Positions 28,565 to 36,719 of a stretch of DNA of 64,000 bases are shown here, piece by piece. The first letter of the stretch is position 1. Every line of letters starts with the position of its first letter. A model generated the notes under the pieces. It made no database searches, had not been told where the DNA came from, and was given only the letters and a program-made list of their open reading frames with translations. Location of the stretch: positions 1,048,183 through 1,112,182 of the forward strand of contig CAWEIU010000003.1 of assembly GCA_963809245.1 (NCBI GenBank). Direction: 5' to 3'. The position numbers and the translations under genes were made by a program. Source of the DNA: Roseiarcus sp963809245 (GTDB lineage Bacteria; Pseudomonadota; Alphaproteobacteria; Rhizobiales; Beijerinckiaceae).

Positions 28565-29245
28565 CTATTTGCGCGAACGAACGCCGACCGACGCTCCCGC
28601 ATCGTCCCACATGAGAAACCCACCTTTGAAAGCGTTGGCGTTGTCGCCCGCACGGCACCCCGGCGGCAGTTCCTTGAGATGCTTGACGTTGCCGCCGCCC
28701 AGCACGACGTCGTCGGGCTGGAGCGCTGCGGTCAGAAGCTCGACCACTTCGGCGACGGCCTTTCTCCATCGCTTCTTGCCGAGCCGCAACAGTCCGCGTT
28801 CGCCGACGTAATCCTCGTAGGTGCCTTTTTTGTATGGCAGATGACCAAGCTCCATAGGCTCCACGACGCAATCGACGACGACGGTCGAACCAAGTCCGGT
28901 CCCGAGCCCGAGGAACAACATCTTTCCAGTCTTGTAGCTGCCGAGCGCCTGCATCGCGGCGTCATTGATGATTTTTGTCGGCCGCTCGAACGCCGCCTTG
29001 AAGTCGAATCCGACCCAGCCCGGCGCCAAATTGTGCGGCTCGGCGACCGGCCGGTCATGAAGCACCGGGCCCGGATAGCCGACGGAAACGACGTCGTACT
29101 TCCAGCCCTCCGCGAGTTTCCTCACTCCGGCGACCATTTGCTCGGCGGTGAGCGTAGGTCCGGACGCAAACTCCCGTTTGTCGCCTTGTCCGGAGACGGC
29201 GATTTTAATGTGGGTCCCGCCCACATCGACGGCCATGATGTTCAT
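28565..29245 (-). CDS. ppgK: ROK-family polyphosphate glucokinase-like protein
   Basis: Kinase of 226 residues that phosphorylates glucose, probably with polyphosphate and/or ATP. Phosphate-binding motif MAVDVGGTHIKIAV at residues 4-17, the catalytic Asp in INDAAMQALG, the second phosphate motif LFLGLGTGLGSTVV, and GGGNVKHLK near the C terminus. Length and motifs match PPGK-like ROK proteins more than the longer transcriptional ROK repressors. It lies between transaldolase and 6-phosphogluconate dehydrogenase, so it would feed glucose into the pentose-phosphate pathway. The polyphosphate specificity is an inference. Confidence 0.8.
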   Translation of the reverse strand: MNIMAVDVGGTHIKIAVSGQGDKREFASGPTLTAEQMVAGVRKLAEGWKYDVVSVGYPGPVLHDRPVAEPHNLAPGWVGFDFKAAFERPTKIINDAAMQALGSYKTGKMLFLGLGTGLGSTVVVDCVVEPMELGHLPYKKGTYEDYVGERGLLRLGKKRWRKAVAEVVELLTAALQPDDVVLGGGNVKHLKELPPGCRAGDNANAFKGGFLMWDDAGASVGVRSRK

Positions 29246-29277
29246 TCGATGGCCCTTATTTCATCGCCCCGCGACCT

Positions 29278-30366
29278 CTAGCTCGACCTCGCGAGCGCTG
29301 CGCTCTTGTGATCGATCACCTCCATCAAATCGTTCCAGGACGCGACGAAGGACTTGGCGCCATCGTCCTGCAACTGCGCTGCTAGCGCCTCGACATCAAT
29401 GCCGGCTTTCGCAAACCGGCTCAAAACCGCTTCGCAATCGCCGCCGTCCGCCGGCAAAAGCTCCCCGACATCGCCGTGATCCGCCAGCGCCTTCAAAGTG
29501 CCCTCAGGCATGGTGTTGACGGTGAATGGCGCTGCGAGCGCCTTGACGTACAAGACGTCCGACGCCTTTGGATCCTTCGTCCCGGTGCTCGCCCAAAGCA
29601 ATCGTTGAGGCCGCGCGCCCTCGTTGAGAATTCGCTGCCAGCGCGGCGTGTCGAGCAACTCGCGGGCCGCTTTGTAAGTTCGCTTCGCGATGGCGATCCC
29701 GAGTTGGTCGCGCAAGGCCTCCGGCGTCCGGCCCATGACTGCGCCGTCCCAGCGGCTGATAAATACCGAGGCGACCGACCCGACATTCGGATTCAGCCCG
29801 GCGGCGATGCGTCGCTCGATGCCGCGTACGAACGCTTCGGCCGCCGCAAGGTACTGCTCGCGGCTGAAGAGCAGCGTCACGTTTACGGGCACTCCGGCGA
29901 AGATCGACTCCTCGATCGCAGGCAGTCCCTCTCTCGTCCCCGGTATCTTGATGAAAAGGTTCGGCCGCCCTGCCCGCCCATGCAACTCTCTGGCGGCGGC
30001 GATCGTCGACCTCGCGTCGTGGGCGAGCAGTGGCGACACTTCGAGCGACACCCACCCATCCACCCCATTGGTCCGGTCCCAGATCGGCCGGAACATGTCG
30101 GCGGCGTTCACGAGGTCTTCGATAGCCAGCTCGAAGAACAGCTTCTCGCCGGAGTCGCCCCGTTTGAGGCCATCGCGAATTTCGCGGTCGTAGGCCGCGC
30201 TGTTCTTGATCGCATGGTCGAAGATCGTCGGATTCGAGGTGAGTCCGGTCACCGAAAGCTCATCGACGTAGCGTTTCAGCGTCCCGGTCGTCAGAAGATC
30301 GCGGGTGATGTTATCGAGCCAGATGCTCTGGCCGAGCTCGTGGAGCTGCTGGGTTGCCTTCGTCAT
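29278..30366 (-). CDS. tal: Transaldolase
   Basis: Transfers a dihydroxyacetone unit between sugar phosphates in the non-oxidative pentose-phosphate pathway. 362 residues, the long TalB/type-2 bacterial form. Motifs: VTGLTSNPTIFDHAIKNS, the Schiff-base Lys in NLFIKIPGTREGLPAI, and PVNVTLLFSREQYL. The ATG at 30366 (MTKATQQLHELG) has AAAGGTG upstream and is preferred over 30453. Its stop lies 33 bases before the ROK gene start. Confidence 0.94.
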   Translation of the reverse strand: MTKATQQLHELGQSIWLDNITRDLLTTGTLKRYVDELSVTGLTSNPTIFDHAIKNSAAYDREIRDGLKRGDSGEKLFFELAIEDLVNAADMFRPIWDRTNGVDGWVSLEVSPLLAHDARSTIAAARELHGRAGRPNLFIKIPGTREGLPAIEESIFAGVPVNVTLLFSREQYLAAAEAFVRGIERRIAAGLNPNVGSVASVFISRWDGAVMGRTPEALRDQLGIAIAKRTYKAARELLDTPRWQRILNEGARPQRLLWASTGTKDPKASDVLYVKALAAPFTVNTMPEGTLKALADHGDVGELLPADGGDCEAVLSRFAKAGIDVEALAAQLQDDGAKSFVASWNDLMEVIDHKSAALARSS

Positions 30367-30485
30367 TGTCGCACCTTTCGGAAGCGTACAATCTTGCGCG
30401 ACTGGAGAACCAAATCGCGATCGGAGTGAACGGCGTATTCCAACCGGCGCCATTCTAGCGGACCAAAGTTGTCCTGGTCACCCCC

Positions 30486-30502
30486 TCTCCCGCAAGGGGA
30501 GA
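30486..30502. terminator. Short hairpin between 2-hydroxyacid dehydrogenase and transaldolase genes
   Basis: TCTCCC at 30486-30491 pairs with GGGAGA at 30497-30502 around a GCAAG loop. No T-run follows on either strand, so it may be part of a widespread CTCCC-GCAA-GGGGAG type repeat rather than a true terminator. Confidence 0.4.
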
Positions 30503-30551
30503 AGCGAAGGGCGTCATTGGCGATCGGTCGCCGCAATCGCCGCGTCCGCGA

Positions 30552-31499
30552 TCAAGTCGAATCGCCGTCAGCGATCTCATCGAGCCATGCGCCGATACTT
30601 GTGGCCGCGTCGCTATAAAACGTTCGGTAGAGATTTTCCGCGACATATCCAATATGCGGCGTGGCGAGCACATTGTCCAACGTCCGGAAGGGATGATCGG
30701 CCGGGAGCGGCTCCGTGTCGAAGACGTCGATCGCCGCGCCCGCAATCGTGCGTGACGTCAAAGCCCGGATGAGCGCGTCTTCATCGACGATCGGGCCGCG
30801 CGAGGTATTGACCAGCCAGGAGGCGGGCTTCATGAGCCCGAGGTCGGCAGCTCCGACGAGCCCGCGCGTTCGCTTGCTCAGGACGAGGTGAATGGTGAGC
30901 ACATCCGCTTGGCGGAACAGCTCGTCCTTCGTGACAAATGTCGCCCCTACGGCCTCAGCGGCTTCGCGCGTGAGGTTCTGGCTCCAGGCGATGACCTTCA
31001 TGCAAAAGGCGAGCCCGATGCGGGCGACGGGTTTGCCGATGTTTCCGAGCCCCAGCACGCCCAGCGTCTTGCCGTCGAGCTCGCGGCCGAGCGATGTCTG
31101 CCAGCCGCCGTCGCGGACGGAGTTGCTCTCGCGAACGAGATGGCGGGCGCTGGCGAGAATGAGCGCCCACGTCATCTCGATCGTGGGCGTTGACCGATAG
31201 CCGGTCCCGGTGACGCGAATGCCGCGCTCCTGCGCCGCCGCAATGTCGATCGAGGCGTTGCGCGAACCGGTCGAGGCGATCAGCTTGAGCCGCGGAAGGC
31301 GCTCGATCACTTCGCGGGGCAGCGGCGTTCGCTCCCGCATGACGCAGATCACGTCGAATGGCAGCAGCCTTGCGACCACCGCGTCGGGGTCAGCGACGTG
31401 ATCGTTGAAGACGGTGATCTCGGCTCTGCTCGCGACGGAAGACCAGTCCGCCAACTCGAGCGCGACATTTTGATAGTCGTCAAGAATTGCCACCTTCAT
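30552..31499 (-). CDS. D-isomer-specific 2-hydroxyacid dehydrogenase
   Basis: NAD-dependent oxidoreductase of 315 residues for a D-2-hydroxy acid or phosphoglycerate-like substrate. Nucleotide motif GVLGLGNIGKPVARIG, catalytic Arg in NTSRGPIVDEDAL, Glu in DVFDTEPLPADHPF and His in TPHIGYVAE. The ATG at 31499 (MKVAILDDYQN) follows AAGGAG; the longer frame from 31592 lacks family residues. It is the first gene of the minus-strand block 31499-23162. Substrate unknown. Confidence 0.88.
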   Translation of the reverse strand: MKVAILDDYQNVALELADWSSVASRAEITVFNDHVADPDAVVARLLPFDVICVMRERTPLPREVIERLPRLKLIASTGSRNASIDIAAAQERGIRVTGTGYRSTPTIEMTWALILASARHLVRESNSVRDGGWQTSLGRELDGKTLGVLGLGNIGKPVARIGLAFCMKVIAWSQNLTREAAEAVGATFVTKDELFRQADVLTIHLVLSKRTRGLVGAADLGLMKPASWLVNTSRGPIVDEDALIRALTSRTIAGAAIDVFDTEPLPADHPFRTLDNVLATPHIGYVAENLYRTFYSDAATSIGAWLDEIADGDST

Positions 31500-31742
31500 C
31501 CCAATCTCCTTCCAAGCGAGCCCTCGAGCGGACGCAAAAGGCGCCTCGACGAAATCCCATAGCGCGAGCTTTCGGCAACCCTGCCATCCCAATGGCGGGT
31601 GGCGGGCCGCGAAAGCTCAAAATGAGAAACTAAGCGTTTCGATAGTTTCTATTTCTGTTCCAACCAGCGGAGCGCATGTTGCGACCTGAATTGAAGCCGA
31701 CCCGATGAACTGGCCCGGGTTCCGCAATATGGGGTGCTGAGC

Positions 31743-32462
31743 ATGATCGAACGTCGGCCATTCGGTTCCCTCTCTGGAGACGAGCGGTCTTGGCTCAAGG
31801 CCAAACACCATTTCCTATTCGACGACAGTAAAGACGCTTGGGGCGCGTTGTGCATCTGGAACGACGACGAAATCGCCCCAGGTGGCGGCTTTGCTCCCCA
31901 TTCTCACGCCAATATGGAGATCGTCACTTACGTCCGCCGCGGCGCTATCAGCCACCGGGACAGCCTCGGCAATAGCGGAAGGACGGTGGCCGGCGACGTG
32001 CAGGTGATGAGCGCCGGGACCGGCATCCGTCATTCCGAGTTCAATCTGGAACCCGAGGCGACCCAAATCTTCCAGATTTGGATAAAGCCCACCGTCGACG
32101 GCGGCTCGCCGGCCTGGGGCACAAAGTCATTTCCAAAACAGGATCGGGCCGGAGGGCTCGTCGTCTTGGCCAGCGGATACAACAGCGACGTGGGCGCCCT
32201 GCCCCTCCGCGCGGAAGCGCGGGTACTCGGCGCGACGCTCAAGCGGGCCCAGGCCGTAGAATACGAAGTCGGGGAACGTCGTTACCTCTACTTGGCGCCG
32301 GCAGTAGGGCAAGTCCTCGTCAATGGTCTCCAGATCGATGCGCGCGATGGCGCCGCCATCAAGGACGTCCCGCGACTGATCATCACCGCGGTCGAAGACA
32401 GCGAATTCGTGCTGGTTGACGCCCCAGAGGCGCGGTCCGCGCCTTCCTCAAAGTCTGCATAG
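31743..32462 (+). CDS. Pirin-family protein (bicupin, YhhW-like)
   Basis: Pirin-type protein of 239 residues. The metal site in the first cupin is complete: His-x-His in APHSHANMEIVTYV, then GTGIRHSEFNLEP with the third His and Glu. YhhW-like pirins oxidise quercetin in vitro, and others act as redox-sensitive regulators. ATG 31743 (MIERRPFGSL) is the usual start position. It is followed after 10 bases by wrbA, and the pair may respond to quinone or electrophile stress. Confidence 0.9.
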   Translation: MIERRPFGSLSGDERSWLKAKHHFLFDDSKDAWGALCIWNDDEIAPGGGFAPHSHANMEIVTYVRRGAISHRDSLGNSGRTVAGDVQVMSAGTGIRHSEFNLEPEATQIFQIWIKPTVDGGSPAWGTKSFPKQDRAGGLVVLASGYNSDVGALPLRAEARVLGATLKRAQAVEYEVGERRYLYLAPAVGQVLVNGLQIDARDGAAIKDVPRLIITAVEDSEFVLVDAPEARSAPSSKSA

Positions 32463-32472
32463 GGAGACGTCC

Positions 32473-33072
32473 ATGTCTAAGGTTCTGGTCCTCTATTACT
32501 CCGCCTACGGCCATATCGAGGCGATGGCCTATGCCCTCGCCGAGGGCGCCCGCGAGGCAGGCGCACAGGTAGACGTCAAGCGTGTTCCCGAAACAGTGCC
32601 GGAAGAAATCGCGCGTGGCGCCCATTTCAAACTCGACCAGCCAGCGCCGATCGCCACCGTCCAGGAACTGGCGGACTACGATGCGATCGTCGTCGGTTCA
32701 GGGACACGCTTCGGCCGCGTCTCCTCCCAAATGGCCGCTTTCCTTGACCAGGCGGGCGGCCTCTGGATGCGCGGCGCGCTGCACGGCAAGGTAGGGGGCG
32801 CCTTCGCCTCGACCGGCACACAACACGGCGGTCAGGAAACGACCTTGTTCAGCATGATCACGAACCTGCTGCACTTCGGCATGGTGATCGTCGGCCTCGA
32901 CTACGGCCATACCGGGCAGATGACCCTGGCGGAGATCACCGGCGGCTCGCCCTACGGCGCGACGACCATCGCTGGCGCAGACGGCTCCCGCCAGCCAACC
33001 GCCAACGAACTGCAGGGCGCCCGCTACCAGGGCCGCAAGATCGCCGAGGTGGCGAACAAGCTGCACGGATAG
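32473..33072 (+). CDS. wrbA: NAD(P)H:quinone oxidoreductase WrbA
   Basis: FMN-dependent quinone reductase of 199 residues, soluble. Flavodoxin-like phosphate loop YYSAYGHIEAMA at the N terminus, the isoalloxazine motif GTRFGRVSSQM and FASTGTQHGGQETT, all typical of WrbA. The ATG at 32473 has GGGAGA upstream. It forms a likely operon with the pirin gene. The 3 prime side is a 100-base gap followed by two truncated dehydrogenase fragments. Confidence 0.93.
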   Translation: MSKVLVLYYSAYGHIEAMAYALAEGAREAGAQVDVKRVPETVPEEIARGAHFKLDQPAPIATVQELADYDAIVVGSGTRFGRVSSQMAAFLDQAGGLWMRGALHGKVGGAFASTGTQHGGQETTLFSMITNLLHFGMVIVGLDYGHTGQMTLAEITGGSPYGATTIAGADGSRQPTANELQGARYQGRKIAEVANKLHG

Positions 33073-33173
33073 ATCGCCCCATCCAGCCGCGTCGGCCGCC
33101 CTTTCGGGGTGGGCGACCGCAATTCCACCGCCGCTCCCGGCTCGCAGGCGAGTGATCGCTAGAGGTTGGTCCG

Positions 33174-33300
33174 ATGACTGATGTCCGCACCTACAGGTAT
33201 TTCGTTGACGGCAAGTGGAGATCCGCCGCCAACGGGCAGACCTTTGACGACGTGAAGCCGTACACCGGGTCGGTCTGCGCAAAGGTCGCTGCGGAGTGGA
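33174..33300 (+). pseudogene. N-terminal remnant of an aldehyde dehydrogenase
   Basis: From ATG 33174 the frame reads MTDVRTYRYFVDGKWRSAAN then GQTFDDVKPYTG, the usual opening of NAD(P)-dependent aldehyde dehydrogenases (FVDGKW, FxxxxPxTG). After about 40 residues the similarity ends in a scrambled stretch. No catalytic Cys or Glu regions exist. It joins directly to another enzyme fragment, so a deletion removed about 90 percent of the gene. Confidence 0.75.
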
Positions 33301-33327
33301 GCGGCTGCTCGCCGGCCCGCGCCGGCC

Positions 33328-33460
33328 AGGGCGGAAGTGGCCGACCTGATCGAAAAGCTAGGCTTTCACGGCATCGATCTTGGACTGCTGAACGAAGGCG
33401 GTCGGACGATCAGCGTTCCCGGCGGCGCTTTTGACGATCCAGAACCTGATCCGGCTCGAC
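33328..33460 (+). pseudogene. C-terminal remnant of an NADP-binding (F420/NADP oxidoreductase-like) protein
   Basis: The frame VADLIEKLGFHGIDLGLLNE followed by GGRTISVPGGAF matches the C-terminal part of NADPH-dependent F420-type/Rossmann reductases, whose family text is LGFxxxDLGxLxEGG. It has no start of its own and follows the aldehyde dehydrogenase fragment with no gap. The frame continues to 33534 without further similarity. Confidence 0.6.
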
Positions 33461-33550
33461 TGAGCCGCGTCGCCTCGATCATCGTCACTTGGGAGTCCGC
33501 CGAGCCGATGGGCCGAAGGACATTCCAAAGATGAGATCAAAGGGCGGGCA

Positions 33551-34007
33551 ATGGGAGCAGCCGAAATGACGCTTGAGGAAGCCGCCGACCGTCTCGCGAT
33601 ACGCGAACTTGTCGATGCTTATGCCCACTGCGCGGATCGGCGCGACTGCGAGGGGCAGATGGCCTTGTTCACGGAGGATACGCGTTTTCTGGTGTTCATG
33701 GACGCCAAAGCCTCGAACTCCGAGCCAGACGATTACAAGCCGGGCGGATCTGAGGCCTGTTTTTGAAGACCTTCGACGGTATCAGGCGACGACCCACTTC
33801 AACGGTCAAAGCACCGTCGTCCTGAATGGCGCCGCTGCGACCGGCGAAAGCTACTGCTTGGCCCATCATGTCCAGGTCCAAGATGGGCGACGTAGCGTTA
33901 TGGTCGCTTCGATTCGCTATCTCGACGCCTTCACCAAGCAGGCGGGACGCTGGCTGTTCAGCGAACGGCGGCTGATGGTGGACTGGATCGAAACACGTCC
34001 TCTTTGA
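33551..34007 (+). CDS. SnoaL-like / nuclear transport factor 2-family protein, frameshifted
   Basis: Small alpha+beta-barrel protein of about 150 residues. The first half (AADRLAIRELVDAYAHCADR, GQMALFTEDTRFLVFM) is read from 33551; the second half (FEDLRRYQATTHFNGQSTVV, GESYCLAHHVQV, SIRYLDAFTKQAGRWLFSER) is in the next frame. Near 33750, CCGGGCGGATC reads PGGS; with one G fewer it reads PADLRPVF and joins the two halves. Such proteins act as isomerases, cyclases or ester hydrolases; role unknown. Divergence of frame is the only sign of decay. Confidence 0.72.
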
Positions 34008-34045
34008 GTTCTGGCGTCCCAAGTCGGCGCCGGGAACCCCGGCGT

Positions 34046-34973
34046 TCAGCGGCGGCTCCGACCCAACTGTTTCGATCGCCTGGGCGACAGCTTCTCGGCG
34101 AGGAAGTCACCCAGCACCTCGACGCGCTTCGGCCGCCGCCCGCCGGGCGCCGTTACCCAATGCACCGCGCCGCCACTGACCTTCCAATCCGGCAGAACCA
34201 CTTCCAGCCGGCTATCGTCCAAAGCCTCTCGCATGATGAAGTCCGGCAGGATCCCGAGACCGCTGCCGCCCAACAGAAGCGGCATCATCGCATCCCCATT
34301 GTTCACCCTCAGCGGTCCAGTTGGCCGCACAGTGGCCGTATCGCCCCGTTCGTGACTGAAATGCCAGGTGTCGCCGGCGGTCGAGGCGTAACAGATGCAA
34401 CGGTGCTCGGTCAGGCGGAGCGGGTGATTGGGCCGGCCGAATTTTACGAGGTAGTCAGGGGACGCCACCAGGTAGCGCGGCACGGCTACAAGAGTACGAG
34501 CCACAAGCGAAGAGTTCGGGCAACGCTGCAATACGGATAGCGGCGTCGTAGCCTTCGCCGATCAAATCGACATGGGCGTCGCTCAGGTGCAGATCGATCG
34601 AGACTTCAGGGTAGCGGTCAAGGAACTCCGGTAGAATAGGCGCGACTTGAACGACGCCGAAGGACGTCGGCGCTGCAAGCCGGATATGTCCGCGCGGCGC
34701 GGCGGCATTAGCGATGCCTTCGCTTTCGGCCAGTTCGCCCTCAGCCAGGATGTGGGCGGCCCGCTCGGCGAGCTGTTTCCCGGCCTCGGTGAGAGACAAC
34801 CGCCTCGATGTGCGGTTGAACAGTCTCGTGCCGAACTTGGCTTCCAACCGGCTGACCGCCTTGGACACTGTGGCCTTTGACAACTGCAACTCGGCGGCCG
34901 CCCGGGCGAAGGATTGCATCTGCAGAACCTTGGCGAAGATCGCCAAGCCCTCAAGATCTGGCAGCCTCGACAT
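34046..34973 (-). CDS. LysR-family regulator, frameshifted
   Basis: LysR-type regulator of about 308 residues. The N-terminal helix-turn-helix is FAKVLQMQSFARAAAELQLS and KATVSKAVSRLEAKFGTRLF; the effector domain continues through IDLHLSDAHVDLIGEGYDAA. Near 34518 the frame breaks: the read frame goes to ALPELFACGSY, whereas one base fewer in CCCGAACTCTTCG gives LPDSSLVARTLVAVPRYLVA and the rest of the family sequence (SPDYL, LGILPDFIMREAL). It is divergent from the cyclase gene and convergent with the SnoaL-like gene. Confidence 0.8.
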
Positions 34974-35218
34974 GGCAGTTTCCGAAACAATGAGTATCGG
35001 TCGTTTCTATTTCTGACCCACAGGTTTGTCGAGAGCTTCATTCCGAGACGCCTGCGCACGTCGGCTGGTGCGGCGGAGACGTTGCGGCCATCGCGTTCAC
35101 GTCGATCTCAACGAGGGCCTGTCGAGCCATGGCTCCCCCGCCAGCTCGCTTGCCGGACGGCCATCTGGAATTGCCAGTCCGAACGCCCCATTTACGAGCC
35201 AGTCCGCTGCGGCGAGGC

Positions 35219-35250
35219 CCCGCGACCCACCATTCCCGCGACCCACCATT
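35219..35250. repeat. Tandem 16-base duplication before the cyclase gene
   Basis: CCCGCGACCCACCATT occurs twice in a row (35219-35234, 35235-35250), immediately before the ribosome site AGGAG of the cyclase gene starting at 35266. The rest of 34974-35218 shows no gene on either strand. Confidence 0.8.
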
Positions 35251-35265
35251 TAGGAGTAAAGGCGC

Positions 35266-36612
35266 ATGGACTCCAGTGCTGCGGTATTGGACGGCTTGAC
35301 GAATACGATCGAGAAGCAATTTGATCCCTTTCCCGATCCGCTGGGCCGAAACATCGTCGATCTGAACGTTTGGGCGATCCAAGAAGGCTTGCGCGGCTCC
35401 ACGGCACGTGAGCTCTTCGACGGCTTCTGCCAGTTGCTTGTAGCCGGTGGGATGCAGTTGTTGCGAGGCTACGTATCGACGCAGACCTTGCATCCGCAAT
35501 GGAGCGGCTACGGGTACACTTGGCGGCGCGACCTCAATTCCGTTTACGCACAGCAATTTTCGCGCGGCGCCACCTCGCAGGAATGGCGGGACAGTCCGTT
35601 CTATGCGGTCATCACTCGCGCTCGCGCCGGCGAAAAGACACCCTGGCTCCGCCGCCATCTCGAATTGGGCCCGGAACAACGCGATTTCCCAGCGCTTCGC
35701 GATTTCTACGCTGCCGGCGCGACCGACTATCTTTGCGTGGGTTACATTTTCGGGGAAGGCGGCGATCCCGCGCACGGCACTGGCGTGGTCTATTCCTTCA
35801 CGACGGATAGGTCTGGTGGATTTGGCGACGAAGAATTGCAATTGCTGCGCTCGACGCTGCCGGGGCTTTCCCTAGCGATAAAAGCGCATGCCGGGTACGA
35901 CATCGCGTCGGGGCTTTTGCAAACCTATCTCGGCCAAGACGCGGGCCGCCGCGTCCACTCCGGCGAAGTCGAACGCGGCTCGGTTAATGGCCTGCGCGCC
36001 GTCCTCTGGTACGCGGACATCCGTGCCTTCACTCGCGTCAGCGACGCTTCCCCGGGGCACGTCATCGTCGCCTTGCTCGACGAAGTGTTCGAGACGATGA
36101 CGGCTGCGCTGCGTCCGCGCGGTGGACAAGTGCTCAAATTCATTGGCGATGCGATGCTTGCGACGCTCGCTTTCGACGAGGGGGATCAAGCGCGGACTTG
36201 CCGGCTTGCTCTCGACGCGGCGGTCGAGGCGATGGACGCGCTGGAGGAGCGCAACAAAGCTCGCGTTGTCTTAGGGCTCCCAACGGTGAGCGTCGATCTC
36301 GCGCTGCATGTTGGCGAGGTGCTCTATGGCAATGTGGGCGCGGCCGACCGACTCGACTTCACAGTGATTGGGCCTGCGGTGAACGAAGTCGCACGAATAG
36401 AAAAGCTTTGCGATCTGCTCGATCGCAAAATAGTCGTCTCCGCGCCCTTCGCGTCGGCGGCCGGGCCTTGCGATGGTCGCTTGGAATCGCTCGGGAATTT
36501 CGTCCTGCGCGGCGTCAGCGAGCCCAAGGAGATTTTCGGTCTGGCGCTCGAGCATAAAATGGAGCGCCATGGTCTTTCCGGGGGCGCCCAAAGGGCGAGC
36601 CCAAACCCGTAG
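35266..36612 (+). CDS. Class III adenylate/guanylate cyclase
   Basis: Cytoplasmic nucleotide cyclase of 448 residues with an N-terminal sensory region (about 1-215) and a C-terminal catalytic domain. Metal-binding Asp residues are in LWYADIRAFTRVSD and GGQVLKFIGDAMLATL; the transition-state Asn-x-x-x-Arg is in VIGPAVNEVARIE. The N-terminal part (GYGYTWRRDLNSVYAQQFSR) matches a domain found in other alphaproteobacterial cyclases. The start has AGGAG nine bases upstream. No membrane segment. Substrate preference (ATP or GTP) cannot be stated confidently. Confidence 0.9.
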   Translation: MDSSAAVLDGLTNTIEKQFDPFPDPLGRNIVDLNVWAIQEGLRGSTARELFDGFCQLLVAGGMQLLRGYVSTQTLHPQWSGYGYTWRRDLNSVYAQQFSRGATSQEWRDSPFYAVITRARAGEKTPWLRRHLELGPEQRDFPALRDFYAAGATDYLCVGYIFGEGGDPAHGTGVVYSFTTDRSGGFGDEELQLLRSTLPGLSLAIKAHAGYDIASGLLQTYLGQDAGRRVHSGEVERGSVNGLRAVLWYADIRAFTRVSDASPGHVIVALLDEVFETMTAALRPRGGQVLKFIGDAMLATLAFDEGDQARTCRLALDAAVEAMDALEERNKARVVLGLPTVSVDLALHVGEVLYGNVGAADRLDFTVIGPAVNEVARIEKLCDLLDRKIVVSAPFASAAGPCDGRLESLGNFVLRGVSEPKEIFGLALEHKMERHGLSGGAQRASPNP

Positions 36613-36719
36613 ACACGGTCCTGCAAAGGTTTACGGTCACGGGTCCCAGCCTTCCGCTTCGCTCCAGCCGGAATGACGAACTCTCCTGTTGGTCCGAACC
36701 GACACGCCCGGGCCGCAGG

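Noticed and set aside
27133..28653. Minus-strand open frame of 506 codons over the 6-phosphogluconate dehydrogenase gene
   Set aside because: Out-of-frame shadow of gnd; only its last part touches a real transketolase fragment.
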